A program made the translations under genes and the position numbers. A stretch of DNA of 43,035 bases. Origin: Spiro-02 sp964465155 (GTDB taxonomy: Bacteria > Spirochaetota > Spirochaetia > Sphaerochaetales > Sphaerochaetaceae). The stretch is taken from assembly GCA_964465155.1 (NCBI GenBank), contig CAYXIH010000014.1:1-43035 (forward strand), read 5' to 3'. The notes beneath the pieces were generated by a model. That model did no database searches and was not told the origin of the DNA. It saw nothing but the letters and a program-made list of their open reading frames with translations. Below, piece by piece: positions 40,789 through 43,035 of this stretch; position 1 is the stretch's first letter; each line of letters starts with the position of its first letter.

Positions 40789-43035
40789 TTATTGACGCTG
40801 GCGAACCTGCTGTCTCGTTTCCAGATTGTTTGTGATATAGCCTCTTTCTCTGAGTCCGTTAACTACTTCAGAGTAGATGTCATGCCCAAGAGGGGCTTTG
40901 ATTGTTACAATCAATACAAAATCTTGGGCAAGAACGGTTAATCCGTTGCGAGGATTCATTTCAACCCGAATTTTCCAGCTTTCTCCCGCTTGAATTCCGG
41001 ACTTACTTATTTTTCGATAATACGATTTTACAGGACTCCATTTGAATCCATTCTCCACCCGAGCTTTCTCGAATTTTTCATCCCAGACAGATTCAAGAGG
41101 CACACAGCCCTTGAATTCGAGTTTTCCGGATTTTGAATAATGATACATGCCAAAACTTACATCTATATTTGTTCGGCAATATTCTTTTCCATATCGATCA
41201 TCCAATATGGGGTTGTATGCCAACGTCATTCCAATCTCTCCAAAGCATTTTCCATCGTGAATAAGCGATGATGGGTATGGGAAATTGAACATTTCCAAAT
41301 GGGTACCCTGTGTAACTTTTTGGAGAAAGACAAGTGTAATCTCGTTGTTACTGCATTGTAAAATGTCTTGTACATTAACTGAGGGCACTCCAAATCCATA
41401 ATACTTAATGTTACCTGGATGCTGATTAAGCATGTCTCTGGAATTCATTCTTGCAGAATGTATGATCATTGCTTTCGCAAGAATTGGATCTCGATCAACC
41501 ATCTCATGATATACGGAAGCATATTTTTGTACGACACGTGGCGTAGAATAACTTGTTCCTATGCCTTCTATTACTTTGCCATGTACATCCAACCCTTTCA
41601 TTCCAAGACCCGAGATACACAGGCTTCGTGATATGTTGCCGCCATAGTCAACAACCTCAGGTTTTACAATATAGTTTGCGCCGGGGCCTCGACGACTAAA
41701 CGGAGACGGTTCATTGCATTTCACGATTGAATCGGGGGATTCATAAAGTGCAATGGCACCAACTGAAATAGATCGCACAGAGTCGGCTGGAGAGATGATT
41801 CGATCTCGTTCATTCATGTCTGCTTGTACCGGCCATTCTCTCAGCGGAGGTTTATTCAGATTACCACTTGAAACAAATATTTGAACTTGATACTTATCCT
41901 GAATGTAGTCTAAGAATATGCCCAAATCAGACATGGAACCGTTGCAAACTTTGCTTTCAATTCCCAAAGATAGATTCCAAATTTTAGTGGTTCCCGCATG
42001 TTTCGCCATTACTTCCTCGATGATATCCATAAGCGAATCTTCGCTTATAGTATCAACTGGTCCAAACTTTGGATCTCCGTTTGGAATAGCTATTACATCA
42101 ATAAAACGAAAGCGATGAGAAGCAGGAGCTTCGATATCGTTCAAGATATTACCATATTGAATTGTTGAAGCAATAAATGTTGCGTGATTGTGATTCTGGT
42201 AGTCCTTTCCAACATAGGATTCACGGCCTACAATATATTGTTTTAGAAATGAGTTGTCATCACTTATTCCACCATCGATAATTCCGATATTGATATCACT
42301 TTCAAGATACTCGCCATCCAGAAACTCCTGTAGATTTCCATTTGTAAATTCAGAAAAAGGCTGTGAGTACTCTTGAAAAAAATCCACGGATTTAACCCCA
42401 TTGATTTCCGAAATTCGCGCTATGTCCTCATAAGATTCAACTTGCACCTTTATGAATTTAATTTGCTCTCCATGTTTGATAAGCTCTGGTTTTTCAGAGA
42501 GATTCAATGCGGACAGCTTGTCCATAATATATCTGGAAATTTGATCATTATCAAAAACGTTACCAAAATCAAAAATCTTGATTTTGATTTTATCCTTTAC
42601 TGTGTCGAACTTTCCCTGAGTGGAAATTTCAACTAATTCTTCACAGATTTTATCTGAACCATGAATTGGTTGAATATCAGAAATGGCTGTTAAATTGGCT
42701 TTAAACCTTTGAGAGTGTGGATTATTCACTAAGGCAATTGTTTTCTCTATAGACTTTTTTGTTATCTTAATATAAATCTCATCGAGGTCCTCCCCCCCGA
42801 TTATGGGGCAATATTGGCATAAATCATTTGGCTTATGAGATTTTGCAATAGCCTCAGGTTTAACAGTGATTTTGCCAACTGCAGGAATAAGTTCACTCTT
42901 TTGAAATACATTCTGATAAAAGTCCAAGATGCCACTAAACTTATCCACTATTTCTTTCTGTAACGCAGGAGTAACCTCTCCAAAGAATTTTACATTACCT
43001 CCGCCGACGTTTTTTTGCGTGTCGTCTGCCCGTTG
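40789..43035 (-). CDS. IetS/IteS-like subtilisin (S8) protease of a two-gene anti-phage system, 5' end cut by the window
   Basis: The frame is open from 42948 to the window edge (29 more codons), so the true start lies outside; at least 748 residues are present. The edge part reads DDTQKNVGGGNVKFFG, like the RxKxGGGG...RQ opening seen in IetS proteins. The S8 triad is visible: Asp in NIGIIDGG (codon 42276-42274), His in NHATFIA (42186-42184), and Ser in GTSYSTP (41553-41551). The C-terminal ~200 residues form an accessory region. In the described IetAS system an AAA+ ATPase gene (ietA) usually sits next to the protease. Here it would lie beyond the window end, upstream of this gene. The segment is clearly A+T-richer than its neighbours. 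No signal peptide is visible in the part seen. Confidence 0.85.
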   Translation of the reverse strand, partial: QRADDTQKNVGGGNVKFFGEVTPALQKEIVDKFSGILDFYQNVFQKSELIPAVGKITVKPEAIAKSHKPNDLCQYCPIIGGEDLDEIYIKITKKSIEKTIALVNNPHSQRFKANLTAISDIQPIHGSDKICEELVEISTQGKFDTVKDKIKIKIFDFGNVFDNDQISRYIMDKLSALNLSEKPELIKHGEQIKFIKVQVESYEDIARISEINGVKSVDFFQEYSQPFSEFTNGNLQEFLDGEYLESDINIGIIDGGISDDNSFLKQYIVGRESYVGKDYQNHNHATFIASTIQYGNILNDIEAPASHRFRFIDVIAIPNGDPKFGPVDTISEDSLMDIIEEVMAKHAGTTKIWNLSLGIESKVCNGSMSDLGIFLDYIQDKYQVQIFVSSGNLNKPPLREWPVQADMNERDRIISPADSVRSISVGAIALYESPDSIVKCNEPSPFSRRGPGANYIVKPEVVDYGGNISRSLCISGLGMKGLDVHGKVIEGIGTSYSTPRVVQKYASVYHEMVDRDPILAKAMIIHSARMNSRDMLNQHPGNIKYYGFGVPSVNVQDILQCSNNEITLVFLQKVTQGTHLEMFNFPYPSSLIHDGKCFGEIGMTLAYNPILDDRYGKEYCRTNIDVSFGMYHYSKSGKLEFKGCVPLESVWDEKFEKARVENGFKWSPVKSYYRKISKSGIQAGESWKIRVEMNPRNGLTVLAQDFVLIVTIKAPLGHDIYSEVVNGLRERGYITNNLETRQQVRQRQ

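Noticed and set aside
1..43035. CRISPR arrays, insertion sequences, prophage or rRNA genes
   Set aside because: I saw no regularly spaced repeats, transposase or integrase motifs, phage structural genes or rRNA sequence in the window.

Overview
The window reads as chromosome of an anaerobic, diderm (Gram-negative type) bacterium. I infer a spirochaete of the Sphaerochaeta type. The anaerobic signs are a class III ribonucleotide reductase with its radical-SAM activase, a second radical-SAM enzyme, a multi-cluster iron-sulfur flavoprotein and HypA/HypB nickel chaperones. The outer membrane is indicated by two beta-barrel-like secreted proteins, a LolA-like protein and a Lol/MacB-like ABC exporter. 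The phylum is a judgement from gene style, not something the sequence proves. Most of the window is gene-dense, of medium to high G+C by eye, and shows no IS element, prophage or CRISPR array. The last ~2.5 kb (from about 40.55 kb) is visibly A+T-richer and looks acquired.

Layout. 0-6 kb: a small secreted protein and a FadR-type GntR regulator on the minus strand, divergent from a plus-strand operon hypB - 915-residue Fe-S/GltD-like flavoprotein - hypA - methyltransferase. Each divergent promoter carries a perfect TGGT-N3-ACCA site, which ties the regulator to the operon. 6.3-9.1 kb: a 2,4-diaminobutyrate aminotransferase/decarboxylase pair (1,3-diaminopropane synthesis). 9.3-13.6 kb: tig, clpP, clpX and an NrnA-like DHH phosphoesterase. 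13.7-19.7 kb: a sigma-70-like protein of unusual build, a DUF3795 protein, rdgB, pepF, an orphan ABC substrate-binding protein and a radical-SAM SPL-like enzyme. 19.8-23.4 kb: tRNA-Leu(GAG), a LytTR response regulator with a GHKL kinase, and a calcineurin-like phosphoesterase lipoprotein. 23.4-26.1 kb: glmS and deoD on the minus strand.

26.3-32.9 kb: a small outer-membrane-type protein, then a tightly packed seven-gene minus-strand operon (membrane protein, winged-helix regulator, ABC ATPase, two FtsX-type permeases, LolA-like protein, outer-membrane barrel). It looks like a complete, self-regulated inner-to-outer-membrane export route. A perfect 19-bp palindrome overlaps its promoter. 33.0-36.7 kb: a DJ-1/PfpI protein and the anaerobic reductase nrdD-nrdG, preceded by a cobalamin riboswitch and an NrdR box. 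36.8-40.5 kb: an isoaspartyl dipeptidase and a PhoB/PhoR-like two-component pair. 40.8 kb to the end: a subtilisin-like protease that closely resembles IetS/IteS of the two-gene IetAS anti-phage system, cut at its N-terminus by the window edge.

The most interesting items are the GntR-controlled HypA/HypB/flavoprotein operon without any hydrogenase in view, the self-regulated trans-envelope export operon, the tandem NrdR box and cobalamin riboswitch on nrdDG, the sigma-like protein, and the IetS-like gene at the edge of a probable defence island.
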